A DNA stretch of 22,797 nt from Anaerolineaceae bacterium. Its GTDB lineage: Bacteria; Chloroflexota; Anaerolineae; Anaerolineales; Anaerolineaceae. Position numbers and translations under genes: made by a program. The stretch is taken from positions 1 to 22,797 of the forward strand of contig JACZIY010000721.1 in assembly GCA_014860845.1 (NCBI GenBank), given 5' to 3'. Below the pieces are notes generated by a model. That model saw only the letters and a list, made by a program, of their open reading frames with translations. It was not told the DNA's origin and searched no databases. The first letter of the stretch is position 1, and the number at the start of each line of letters is the position of its first letter. This document shows positions 15,480 to 22,797 of this stretch, in pieces.

Positions 15480-16540
15480 TGGATCTTTTTTTTCGACGAG
15501 ACCTGAAATACTTAAAAGATGAAGTAAAAACCGAAGCGAAAAGCCTCGGTTTTTCTCATATAGGCTTTACAAACCCGAATCGACCGGATCATATTGATAC
15601 TTATTTAGAATGGATTGATAACGGTTATGCAGGTGAGATGGAATATTTGAAGCGACCAGATGCTATTGCCAAACGAAAAGACCCTAAACTGATTTTTCCT
15701 GGTTGTAAATCAATGATTGTTGTCGCATTGCCCTATACTCCTCCTGGTTTTGAAAAACGTGATAATAAATTTCCAAAAATCGCAAATTATGCCATTGGGG
15801 ATGATTATCATATTGTCATTCCCAATCTATTGGCAAAACTTGTCAATTTCATTATTTCTAAAGTCAAACCGGTAGAGGTAGAATATCGAATTTACACGGA
15901 TACAGGGGCAATACTTGAAAAAGAAACAGCTCAAAAAGCCGGTTTGGGGTGGATTGGAAAGAACACGTGCCTGATTATTCCTGGTTCTGGATCGTATTTC
16001 TTTCTGGCTGAGATTCTTATCAATCTTCCATTTGACCCGGATTCAATATTTGAAAAAGATTTTTGTGGGAATTGCACCCAATGTATAGATAGTTGCCCGA
16101 CGAATTGCATTCTTCCAAACCGGATGATAGATGCCAATCAATGCATATCCTATTTAACCATTGAAAACCGGAATATCATACCGGAAGATTTACGAAATAA
16201 AATTGATGGTTGGATTTTTGGATGTGATATTTGCCAACAGGTTTGCCCATGGAATATCAAATTCTCAAAAGAACCTCAACCAAATTTCTTCCAAACAAGT
16301 GAGTCCATCCAAAAATTTGATATCCTGACAGAATTAAAATTAGACAAATCCGAATTTAAAAATAAGTTTTCAAAATCACCAATTTCCCGTGTTAAATATG
16401 ATGGCTATAAACGAAATTTATTGATAGCAGCTGGAAATAATTTTAATACCCAGTTGATAGAGCCTATTCACGAAATAATGAATAATAACGAAAATTCTGA
16501 AATTCGAAAGCTGGCTGCCTGGGTATTGCATAATAAATAA
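15479..16540 (+). CDS. queG: Epoxyqueuosine reductase QueG
   Basis: QueG carries out the last step of queuosine synthesis in tRNA, reducing epoxyqueuosine at the wobble base with a cobalamin cofactor and two 4Fe-4S clusters. The 353-residue protein shows YTDTGAILEKETAQKAGLGW near 139-158; the Asp (D141) is the expected catalytic acid. WIGKNT follows. Cluster cysteines are in CGNCTQCIDSC (196-206), C210, C222 and CDICQQVC (249-256). A HEAT-like C-terminus ends in EIRKLAAWVLHNK. The ATG overlaps the lipoprotein stop as TAATG, so it is co-expressed with a surface protein, an unexpected pairing. No other queuosine gene is in the window; those genes may lie elsewhere. Confidence 0.95.
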   Translation: MDLFFRRDLKYLKDEVKTEAKSLGFSHIGFTNPNRPDHIDTYLEWIDNGYAGEMEYLKRPDAIAKRKDPKLIFPGCKSMIVVALPYTPPGFEKRDNKFPKIANYAIGDDYHIVIPNLLAKLVNFIISKVKPVEVEYRIYTDTGAILEKETAQKAGLGWIGKNTCLIIPGSGSYFFLAEILINLPFDPDSIFEKDFCGNCTQCIDSCPTNCILPNRMIDANQCISYLTIENRNIIPEDLRNKIDGWIFGCDICQQVCPWNIKFSKEPQPNFFQTSESIQKFDILTELKLDKSEFKNKFSKSPISRVKYDGYKRNLLIAAGNNFNTQLIEPIHEIMNNNENSEIRKLAAWVLHNK

Positions 16541-16599
16541 AATTAATTCATCTCCCCATCTTAACCTGATATTTTTTTACAATTATTTAACTAATATTT

Positions 16600-16630
16600 A
16601 AAAAAAGCCCTCCGGTTAACCGAAGGGCTT
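16600..16630 (-). terminator. Intrinsic terminator of the LysM gene, possibly bidirectional
   Basis: AAGCCCT (16605-16611) and AGGGCTT (16624-16630) pair, with one C-A mismatch and an inner CGG/CCG around TTAA. On the minus strand the stem is followed by seven T (complement of 16600-16606). It lies 17 nt past the LysM stop. QueG has no other hairpin before it, so it may also end queG transcripts, though no T run follows on the plus strand. Confidence 0.85.
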
Positions 16631-16647
16631 CATTGTCCTGGTTTTGC

Positions 16648-17337
16648 TTAAGGTGTAGGTGTTACAGTGGCTGGTAATGTCGGAACTGGTGTAACCAGGT
16701 TTACTCTAACTTCTAAAACCTGACCCGCAAAGATTTGATTCGAGTTTTCCAATTCATTCAATTCCATTATATCTTCAACAGTACTCAGGAATTTATCTGC
16801 AATTAAGTCCAATGAATCACCAAATTGAACAACATAGGTTAATTTTGTTCCTCGGGGTAAGTTAGTAGGCCATGGCGTAGCAGTAGGTAATTCCTGATTA
16901 GGTGCTGGGATAATTATCTTATCTCCAGGTTGGATTGGGCAGGTACCTGCATCAAAATTATTGATTGCTAATAATACCAGGAGATCTACATCAAATGTAG
17001 CAGAAATATCATAACAAGTATCGCCATCAACAATCGTATATTCAATTGGTCCTGATCGAGTAGGAGTTACTGTAACAGTTGGTGTTTCAGTCGCTGTTGA
17101 TGTCACTGTAAAAGTTGCTGTAGGAGGAACTTCGGTTGGTGTAAATGTCGCAGTAGAAGTTGGGGTTGAAGATGCAAAAAAACTGAAATTTGGTTTTTCA
17201 GGGCCAACCAGCCACACAATCAATAAAACAATTCCAACAATTACAAGGATTAATGCCAATCCCCATATAATAAATGGAAGCATTTGTTGTTTTCGCTTAT
17301 ATGAAGCAATTAATTTTCTTGGATCATCTCTTTTCAT
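16648..17337 (-). CDS. Membrane-anchored protein with two LysM domains
   Basis: This 229-residue protein has a short basic N-terminus, one long hydrophobic helix (about 19-44), a Thr/Pro-rich linker (about 56-96) and two LysM domains. The first is at about 98-144 (YTIVDGDTCYDISATF to LQPGDKIIIP-like PGDKIIIP) and has C108 and C133, which could form a disulfide. The second is at about 166-212 (YVVQFGDSLDLIADKF to GQVLEV). LysM binds N-acetylglucosamine-containing glycans, so the extracellular part probably holds peptidoglycan or a surface glycan. There is no catalytic domain. A Thr/Pro-rich tail ends the protein. It is monocistronic, divergent from the partner-switching genes, with AGGA about 8 nt before the ATG. 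Confidence 0.92.
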   Translation of the reverse strand: MKRDDPRKLIASYKRKQQMLPFIIWGLALILVIVGIVLLIVWLVGPEKPNFSFFASSTPTSTATFTPTEVPPTATFTVTSTATETPTVTVTPTRSGPIEYTIVDGDTCYDISATFDVDLLVLLAINNFDAGTCPIQPGDKIIIPAPNQELPTATPWPTNLPRGTKLTYVVQFGDSLDLIADKFLSTVEDIMELNELENSNQIFAGQVLEVRVNLVTPVPTLPATVTPTP

Positions 17338-17378
17338 TTTATGTTCCTAAACTTTACGAAATCCATAATAATTGACTC

Positions 17379-17407
17379 ATTGTATTCTGATTTCTTTTTT
17401 TTTGCAA
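17379..17407 (-). promoter_or_regulatory. Candidate sigma-70-type promoter of the LysM gene
   Basis: Read on the minus strand, TTGCAA (17402-17407) and TACAAT (17379-17384) are separated by 17 nt. Initiation would fall near 17372, with a leader of about 35 nt. The palindromic TTGCAA sits 11 nt from the divergent -10 element on the other strand. Confidence 0.55.
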
Positions 17408-17415
17408 TTACCACA

Positions 17416-17424
17416 TGTTATAAT
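17416..17424 (+). promoter_or_regulatory. Extended -10 promoter of the partner-switching genes
   Basis: TGT followed by a perfect TATAAT (17419-17424) forms an extended -10 element, which can work without a good -35. Nothing better than a T-rich run lies at the -35 spacing. Initiation would fall near 17431, about 50 nt before the STAS gene. Confidence 0.5.
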
Positions 17425-17480
17425 CATAGGTACCCAAAAAATGATAAATGCTTAATCCAATTTCTGATGGAGGCTAACAA

Positions 17481-17816
17481 ATGGAAATTTCTAATACACA
17501 ATACAAACGCTGTGATGTCGTAAAGGTTGAAGGTCGCGTTGACAGCGCAAGCGCTCCCCAATTGCATGAGGAATTCAATAAATTGATGGATGATAACCAC
17601 TATCATATCGTATTCAACATGACAAATGTTAGTTTTATTTCCAGTGCGGGTCTTCGTGTATTGATTTCAACTCAGAAGAATTGCAGACGATTTAATCGCG
17701 GTGAATTAGTGCTCTCCAATGTTCCTGAAAATATCAAAGCAGCATTGGATCTGGCTGGGTTTACAGCATTATTTAAGATTTTTGACAGTGAAGTAGCTGC
17801 CGTAGGAAACTTTTAA
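17481..17816 (+). CDS. STAS-domain anti-sigma factor antagonist
   Basis: This 111-residue protein is a stand-alone STAS domain of the SpoIIAA/RsbV type. Unphosphorylated, such proteins sequester a kinase/anti-sigma partner; phosphorylation on a serine releases the partner. The phosphorylation loop is VSFISSAGLRVL at about 50-61. Alignment by eye to the SpoIIAA D-S-S-G motif makes S55 the likely phosphosite. An upstream GGAGG at 17469-17473 is well placed, 7 nt from the ATG. It is the first of three genes encoding a full partner switch: antagonist, kinase and phosphatase. There is no transmembrane segment; it is cytoplasmic. Confidence 0.94.
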   Translation: MEISNTQYKRCDVVKVEGRVDSASAPQLHEEFNKLMDDNHYHIVFNMTNVSFISSAGLRVLISTQKNCRRFNRGELVLSNVPENIKAALDLAGFTALFKIFDSEVAAVGNF

Positions 17817-17831
17817 TTTAATTTTTTTACC

Positions 17832-18242
17832 ATGAAAACATTGACTTTTCCTGGTAGTTATTCCAGTCTGGTGAAGATTGGTGAATTTGTAACCCAAGCC
17901 GCAAAATCAATTGGATTTGATGGGTTTGAACTATATAAAATAGAAACCGCTGTCGATGAAGCATGTTCCAATATTATTGAGCATGCTTATGGACAGGAAA
18001 ATATTGGGGAAATTATTGTTTCGGTTATACCTGATCTTGATGAAATTACAATTACATTAACCGATTCTGGGCGACCATTCAATCCAAAATATGTGAAGAA
18101 ACCCAATTTAGACGCAGATCTTGAAGATCGAGATGACCATGGACTTGGTATTTACATGATGAAGCAATGGATGGATGTCGTAATTTTTGATACTTTTAAA
18201 GATAAAAATGTCCTGACTTTGGTTAAGCATTTAAAGGATTGA
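17832..18242 (+). CDS. SpoIIAB/RsbW-like ATP-binding anti-sigma kinase
   Basis: This 136-residue GHKL-type ATPase is a serine kinase of the anti-sigma family, expected to phosphorylate the STAS protein encoded 15 nt upstream. The ATP-binding elements are complete: N box VDEACSNIIEHAYG (about 41-54), DSGRPFNP (78-85) and HGLGIYMMK (103-111). Length matches SpoIIAB and RsbW. The stop codon TGA lies just before the phosphatase start, so expression is probably coupled. When not bound by the STAS protein it should hold a sigma factor or another target, which is not encoded nearby. No clear Shine-Dalgarno precedes the ATG. Confidence 0.93.
   Translation: MKTLTFPGSYSSLVKIGEFVTQAAKSIGFDGFELYKIETAVDEACSNIIEHAYGQENIGEIIVSVIPDLDEITITLTDSGRPFNPKYVKKPNLDADLEDRDDHGLGIYMMKQWMDVVIFDTFKDKNVLTLVKHLKD
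18233..18238 (+). promoter_or_regulatory. Ribosome binding site suggesting a TTG start for the phosphatase
   Basis: AAAGGA (18233-18238) inside the end of the kinase gene is 6 nt upstream of TTG 18245. An in-frame TTG at 18239 touches it directly, so 18245 is the better start. The two differ by two residues only. Confidence 0.55.
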
Positions 18243-18244
18243 CT

Positions 18245-21200
18245 TTGTCCCCATCACCCGAATTGCAAGCTATTCCTGAATGGAAACAATATCTTCGATT
18301 AGGCGAACGCCTATTAGATCAACCTTCCGTAGACAAACAATGTTCATTTATTCAGGAAACGATAAATAACTTACTGGGTGCAGAAGCTACCATCTGGTTA
18401 TCTGAACCTTATTTTCCATTACCAGGTGATAAGGATAAACCAATTCTGCCAGATGCTCCTGTATCTGAATTGGTAAGGAAAACCTTTGACCAACAATTAA
18501 ATAATTTTGATCAGGGAATTAATATACCCGTTATTGGAAACAATAACTCGGCTAAACCAACTCACCTCGCGATTCCATTAATCAGCCAGGATAATATGCT
18601 TGGAATCCTTGAAGTCAAACGGGGTAATAGCCATTCTTTTGACCAACTTGAAATCAATTTCCTGGAGGGTTTCACTACTCATGCAGCAGTCTCTATGCAA
18701 ATCATTCGTCAGGTTACGCTGAAAAACTGGCGAATGGAGCAATTGTCCTTGGTACGAAAAGTCTCTGAACAAATAGCCAATGTGCATGATCTCAAGACTC
18801 TGTGTGAAAAAATAACAAATCTGATACAAAAAACATTTGGCTATTATTTTGTAGCGATTTTTCTCTTGAATGGTAAAACAAGATCGCTGGAATTGAAGGC
18901 TTCGTCGAGTGCTTTAGAACCTGATTTGTCATTGCCACCCTCTGTAATGAGTATCGGTGAAGGCATTATAGGTTTTGTAGCTCGAAATGGGAAAGAACTT
19001 ATCTCGCCTGATGTGACAAATGAACTTTTGTATAAACCTTATGCAAATTTGCCAAATACGAGAAGCGAAGCTACTTTTCCACTAAAAATTGATAAGAAAA
19101 CGCTTGGTGTTCTTGACATTCAAAGCAATCAATTGGATGCATTTAGTGAAAATGATGTTATTGTGCTGGGTGCCCTGGCTAACTCAATAGCCATAGCAGT
19201 TCAGGATGCAGAGTTATATGGATCCTTATCACAACGCGCAGAGCAAATCTCTATCATTTTTGAAGTAAGCCAGGCAATCAATTCCTTTTTGGATTTAGAT
19301 GAATTATTGGAAAAAATCATCCAAATTATCATAAAACGATTTGGGTTTAAGTACGTCCATATCTTTACAGTCCATGCTGGAAGAAGAAAAATATTTTATC
19401 AGGCAGGTTCATTACCAGAAAGTAATGATCTGGTGGAAAAAGGATTTTCTTTTGATCTTGATGAAGATGGAATTATCTCCTGGGTTGCACAAAATGGAAT
19501 TATTGCGGTTTCCAATGATATCAGCCAGGATGAGAGGTTTGGAAAACAAAACGTTCCTCACCATGGCTATTTATCAGAATTAGTTGTTCCATTAATCTAT
19601 GGTGGAGAAATTCTTGGTGTTCTGGATATCCAAAGCGAAATAAAAAATGCAATCGATGAGCATGATTTGTTCATTTTTGAGGCAATTGCTTCAACAATTT
19701 CCTCAGCACTCCGAAACGCCTTCCTTTTCCGCTCAGAACAATGGCGGCATCAAGTTGCAGAATCATTCAGGTCAGTTATCAGTATGATTTCTGCCAACAC
19801 CGCTCTGGACACTTTATTATGCAATATTCTTGAAAAGTTAAATCAGAATTTACCATGTGATGCCTCTGCAGTTTGGCTACTAGACAATCGTAATGATCGT
19901 CTGGATGAATTTAACCCCAAAACACTCACACTTGCTGCTACCTGGAATATTTCGAAAGAAAAATTATTAGAAGGTCTGTCAAAAGATCCGGAAACATGGG
20001 GGTTGATGGAAATTGCCTTAAAAAATTCAGAACCAACCATCCGATCTGAAGACCATCCATTTGGTCCTTTAGGTGCTGCTCTCGATTTTCCTTCTGATTA
20101 TTCTTCCATTGCTGCTCCCTTAAGAATAGGCGACCAGATTCTGGGCTTATTAACCTTGGCACATAACACATCCAGAAGATATGGTGATGAAGCCAAAATC
20201 ATGAGTATTACTTTCGCGAATTACGCTGCTGTAGCCATAAATAACGCCAGATTATATGCAGATGCTCAGGAACAAGCTTGGATGTCGACCGTGATGTTAC
20301 AGGTATCTCAAGCCTGTCAAAATAGTGAGACTACTGAAGATTTGCTTGATTCCATGGTTCGTCTGACGCCATTATTGGTTGGTGTAAAAAAGTGTGCCTT
20401 TTATTTGTGGAACCCATATGAGAATTATTTCTTTCTCAAATCTGAATATGGCTTTACTTCGCCGCCGAACCCGGTTTGGACGAAAGAAGTTCCTGCTGCC
20501 TTTCAAGTACTTAATTCATATAACCCGATTTACATTCAAGATGTAACGGAAGAATTGAACTTCGAAAGTAACGATGAATCATCGCAAAACAATACAATCA
20601 TGCTGCTACCATTACGTGCTCGTGGGGATTTATTAGGTACTTTCCTCGTGTTTCACGAAAATAAAAATCCTACCTTGGAGAATAACCTATCAAATGACAC
20701 TCTTTCAATTCTTCAAGGTATTGTCCAACAGACGGCTGTATCACTTGATAATATGAGGTTAATTGAAGCCCGACAAGAGGAAGCCTATATAACTGCAGTT
20801 CTGCTTCAAGTTGCTCAAGCTGTTGTTACCCAGCCTAATCTATCAGATACATTTGACACAATTGTTAATTTGCTACCTATTTTGATAGGTGTAAATGCCT
20901 GTATCATTTATTTGCCTGATGATGACGATGATCAAAGTTTTAAAGCGGTCGGGGTATATGCAGATAATGATGCTGCAACTTCAATTTTTACATCCCAGGA
21001 ATTCTGTGAAAAAAATCCACTTCTGAATTTTGTCTCAAAATTCAATCAAATTGCTTATACAATCATCACAAATGATGAATTCGAAACTGAATGCATTAAA
21101 AATATTAAACCATTACCATATATTCAAGAGATGAAAATTGACGTTTCTGATCATATGTTAATAGCATTTCCTATCAACCTTAAAGGCGAACTTTTAGGAA

Positions 21201-22072
21201 TTTTATTAACGAAAGAAGATAATCTTTCAGCTCAATACTTCGAAAAAAGAGTTGAACTATTAAATGGTGTATCACAGGAAATATCGTTAGCTATCCAAAA
21301 TTATTTCTTACAAAAAGATATTGTAAAACGAGAAAAACTCGAACAGGAAATACAACTGGCACGCCAAATTCAAAAAACATTTCTTCCAGATTCTTTGCCT
21401 GTTCTTCCAGGATGGCAAATACAGACTAGATGGGAAACCGCTTTGCAGGTTGGTGGAGATTTCTACGATATTATTTTCCTGCCCAATCATCGTGTCGGAT
21501 TGGTTATTGCAGATGTTGCTGATAAAGGTTTAGCTGCATCTTTATATATGACCGTCTCAAGAACACTAATCCGTGCCTTCGGTCAGACAACCGTTGATCC
21601 GGCTGGAGTTCTAAATGCAGTGAATAATCTACTGGTTGGAGATACACCCAGTGGGATGTTTGTCACAGCAGTATTTGCGATCCTCGACCTTAAGACAGGT
21701 AAATTAATCTTTGCTAATGCTGGACATAATCGTCCAATTGTAATTCGATCACAAAAATCTTTAACGGAAGAATTACCCCAAGGAGATATGGCACTCGGGG
21801 TCATGGAAGATGTGCAATATAGAAACATGGAATTTTCCATTGAATCTGGAGATTTAATTTTATTTTATACGGATGGACTTACCGAAACTTTTTCGATGAA
21901 TGATGAACAGTATGGAGTAACACGGGCAATTGAATTCTTAAAACAAAATCATCATCTCAACATTAACGATATTCTGGATAAACTAGATCTTGAATTACAT
22001 GACTTTCGAGAAGGTCAACCACCCAGTGACGATTTAACTCTGATTGGCCTTAAACGAGAGATCCTGCCTTAA
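18245..22072 (+). CDS. PP2C/SpoIIE-type phosphatase with about six tandem GAF domains
   Basis: This 1,275-residue cytoplasmic protein ends in a SpoIIE/RsbU phosphatase domain (about 1066-1272). The metal-binding acids are all present in VGGDFYD (about 1069), ADVADKG (about 1089), TDGLTE (about 1209) and SDDLTL (about 1261). It should dephosphorylate the STAS protein and switch the pathway on. Ahead of it lie about six GAF-like modules at roughly 15-155, 175-325, 340-495, 510-675, 690-840 and 855-1020. Each starts with an alpha-helical VSQA-type segment and has a LGxLxxx core strand (GVLDIQS in two). A coiled-coil linker (about 1020-1048) joins them to the catalytic part. There is no membrane helix, so the signals sensed are cytoplasmic. 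Ligands are not predictable. The GAF boundaries are by eye and could shift. Confidence 0.92.
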   Translation: MSPSPELQAIPEWKQYLRLGERLLDQPSVDKQCSFIQETINNLLGAEATIWLSEPYFPLPGDKDKPILPDAPVSELVRKTFDQQLNNFDQGINIPVIGNNNSAKPTHLAIPLISQDNMLGILEVKRGNSHSFDQLEINFLEGFTTHAAVSMQIIRQVTLKNWRMEQLSLVRKVSEQIANVHDLKTLCEKITNLIQKTFGYYFVAIFLLNGKTRSLELKASSSALEPDLSLPPSVMSIGEGIIGFVARNGKELISPDVTNELLYKPYANLPNTRSEATFPLKIDKKTLGVLDIQSNQLDAFSENDVIVLGALANSIAIAVQDAELYGSLSQRAEQISIIFEVSQAINSFLDLDELLEKIIQIIIKRFGFKYVHIFTVHAGRRKIFYQAGSLPESNDLVEKGFSFDLDEDGIISWVAQNGIIAVSNDISQDERFGKQNVPHHGYLSELVVPLIYGGEILGVLDIQSEIKNAIDEHDLFIFEAIASTISSALRNAFLFRSEQWRHQVAESFRSVISMISANTALDTLLCNILEKLNQNLPCDASAVWLLDNRNDRLDEFNPKTLTLAATWNISKEKLLEGLSKDPETWGLMEIALKNSEPTIRSEDHPFGPLGAALDFPSDYSSIAAPLRIGDQILGLLTLAHNTSRRYGDEAKIMSITFANYAAVAINNARLYADAQEQAWMSTVMLQVSQACQNSETTEDLLDSMVRLTPLLVGVKKCAFYLWNPYENYFFLKSEYGFTSPPNPVWTKEVPAAFQVLNSYNPIYIQDVTEELNFESNDESSQNNTIMLLPLRARGDLLGTFLVFHENKNPTLENNLSNDTLSILQGIVQQTAVSLDNMRLIEARQEEAYITAVLLQVAQAVVTQPNLSDTFDTIVNLLPILIGVNACIIYLPDDDDDQSFKAVGVYADNDAATSIFTSQEFCEKNPLLNFVSKFNQIAYTIITNDEFETECIKNIKPLPYIQEMKIDVSDHMLIAFPINLKGELLGILLTKEDNLSAQYFEKRVELLNGVSQEISLAIQNYFLQKDIVKREKLEQEIQLARQIQKTFLPDSLPVLPGWQIQTRWETALQVGGDFYDIIFLPNHRVGLVIADVADKGLAASLYMTVSRTLIRAFGQTTVDPAGVLNAVNNLLVGDTPSGMFVTAVFAILDLKTGKLIFANAGHNRPIVIRSQKSLTEELPQGDMALGVMEDVQYRNMEFSIESGDLILFYTDGLTETFSMNDEQYGVTRAIEFLKQNHHLNINDILDKLDLELHDFREGQPPSDDLTLIGLKREILP

Positions 22073-22452
22073 TTTTGGTCAGAGAAAAATAATTCGTACC
22101 AGATTTTCCAATTAGGCAGTGACTTGGTTTCAATAGTGGGTTGTACAACAGGGGTTGGTGTTAATTCCGTAGAGGATAATGGGACAATTAATACCTCGCC
22201 AGGTTTTACCATATACCCCTTTTCCCTGGCATATTCTTCAACCGCAACTTCAGAAGTTGCGTATCCAATCTGGGTCTCTATATGGCTATTGGTGATACGT
22301 AAAGCAACAACTTCTGTCTGCATTATTTTATTCTGGTCACTTAATTTGGTTAATTCATTGTATCTGGCGCTCAAACCCATTAACAAAAAGAAGATAACTA
22401 CCAGAGCAATGTATATCGAAAATTTTCTGAAATCAATGTGCAGATTTTTCAT
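22069..22452 (-). CDS. FtsB/DivIC family septum formation protein
   Basis: This 127-residue bitopic protein has a hydrophobic helix (about 10-27) followed by a coiled coil (about 30-65). The motif VEEYAREKGYMVKPGEVLIV (about 71-90) is typical of the FtsB/DivIC family. Such proteins form a complex with FtsL and DivIB/FtsQ and activate septal wall synthesis. The tail is unusual: a Thr/Pro-rich piece (about 92-110), then WKIWYELFF. The stop overlaps the phosphatase stop by 4 nt in convergent orientation. The start ATG has only a weak Shine-Dalgarno (GAG about 7 nt upstream). It is downstream of the tRNA gene, and the 108-nt gap 22453-22560 holds no other gene. Confidence 0.88.
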   Translation of the reverse strand: MKNLHIDFRKFSIYIALVVIFFLLMGLSARYNELTKLSDQNKIMQTEVVALRITNSHIETQIGYATSEVAVEEYAREKGYMVKPGEVLIVPLSSTELTPTPVVQPTIETKSLPNWKIWYELFFSDQN

Positions 22453-22560
22453 CTTTACTCATTTTGCTTGTTTTCTATCATTTTATCAAAGATACATATT
22501 CCATGCCAACTCAAGCAACCTTAGAATAATTAATATCAATATGGTCTTAAATAAAAAAAG

Positions 22561-22644
<84 letters not shown>

Positions 22645-22663
22645 TCTTATTTGAACGCTTTGA

Positions 22664-22691
22664 ATTTTATCGGAATATGTTTTTTTGTCAA
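22664..22691 (-). promoter_or_regulatory. Strong sigma-70-type promoter of tRNA-Leu
   Basis: Read on the minus strand, a perfect TTGACA (22686-22691) and TAAAAT (22664-22669) are separated by 16 nt. Initiation near 22657 would put the start about 13 nt before the mature tRNA end. The rest of the right flank (22692-22797) holds no feature I can support. Confidence 0.75.
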
Positions 22692-22797
22692 CCTTTTCAC
22701 TCTTTAAACTTTTTATTGAGATTATTCAAAAAATTTGTACTCATCATAGAATTACCATTACAAAAATTTTCTAAATTCGATAGAAAGAATCCATTAT

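Noticed and set aside
17481..18242. Sporulation origin for the SpoIIAA/SpoIIAB/SpoIIE-like genes
   Set aside because: No sporulation sigma factor or other sporulation gene is present. The same protein families serve general stress and other signalling in many non-sporulating bacteria.

Overview
The window is a clearly AT-rich bacterial chromosome segment, most likely from Chloroflexota and probably class Anaerolineae. This is inferred from gene content, not from a search. The clues are a topoisomerase I fused to an N-terminal four-cysteine zinc module that starts at TTG, several secreted or lipid-anchored proteins with long Thr/Pro-rich stretches, a lipoprotein with an NBR1-type Ig-like domain, and a truncated membrane protein resembling one I associate with this phylum. 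Only lipoprotein and single-pass membrane signals are seen; there are no outer-membrane or LPS genes. No mobile element, CRISPR array or phage gene was seen.

Region 1 (1-7,600, minus strand) is a tightly packed information-processing operon, read right to left: ffh, rpsP, khpA (KH-domain RNA-binding protein), rimM, dprA, manC-type mannose-1-phosphate guanylyltransferase, topA. From khpA to topA the genes overlap or lie within about 11 nt of each other. A separate promoter-like site then precedes a truncated small membrane protein at the left edge. A good sigma-70-like promoter lies just upstream of ffh.

Region 2 (7,840-10,170, plus strand) holds degV (fatty-acid-binding DegV/FakB family) with a textbook terminator, then a DUF1015 protein.

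Region 3 (10,270-16,540, plus strand) is an envelope cluster: a small unknown protein, an M23 peptidase lipoprotein, a membrane-anchored TolB/PD40 beta-propeller protein with an unrecognised C-terminal domain, a second membrane-anchored M23 peptidase, and a lipoprotein with an NBR1-type Ig-like domain. The epoxyqueuosine reductase gene queG overlaps the last of these by one base. The two peptidases keep their metal ligands and flank the propeller protein, which suggests a cell-wall or surface-remodelling set.

Region 4 (16,600-22,072) has a minus-strand membrane-anchored double-LysM protein. Divergent from it is a three-gene partner-switching module: a STAS anti-anti-sigma protein, a SpoIIAB/RsbW-like kinase, and a roughly 1,275-residue phosphatase with about six tandem GAF sensor domains before a PP2C/SpoIIE domain. 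No sigma factor is encoded next to it.

Region 5 (22,069-22,797, minus strand) has a FtsB/DivIC-like septum protein that overlaps the phosphatase gene tail-to-tail, then a tRNA-Leu(CAG) with a near-consensus promoter. The strongest candidates for under-described biology are the six-GAF partner-switching phosphatase, the M23/TolB/M23 envelope set with its orphan domain, and a GC-rich hairpin inside the 5' end of rimM.
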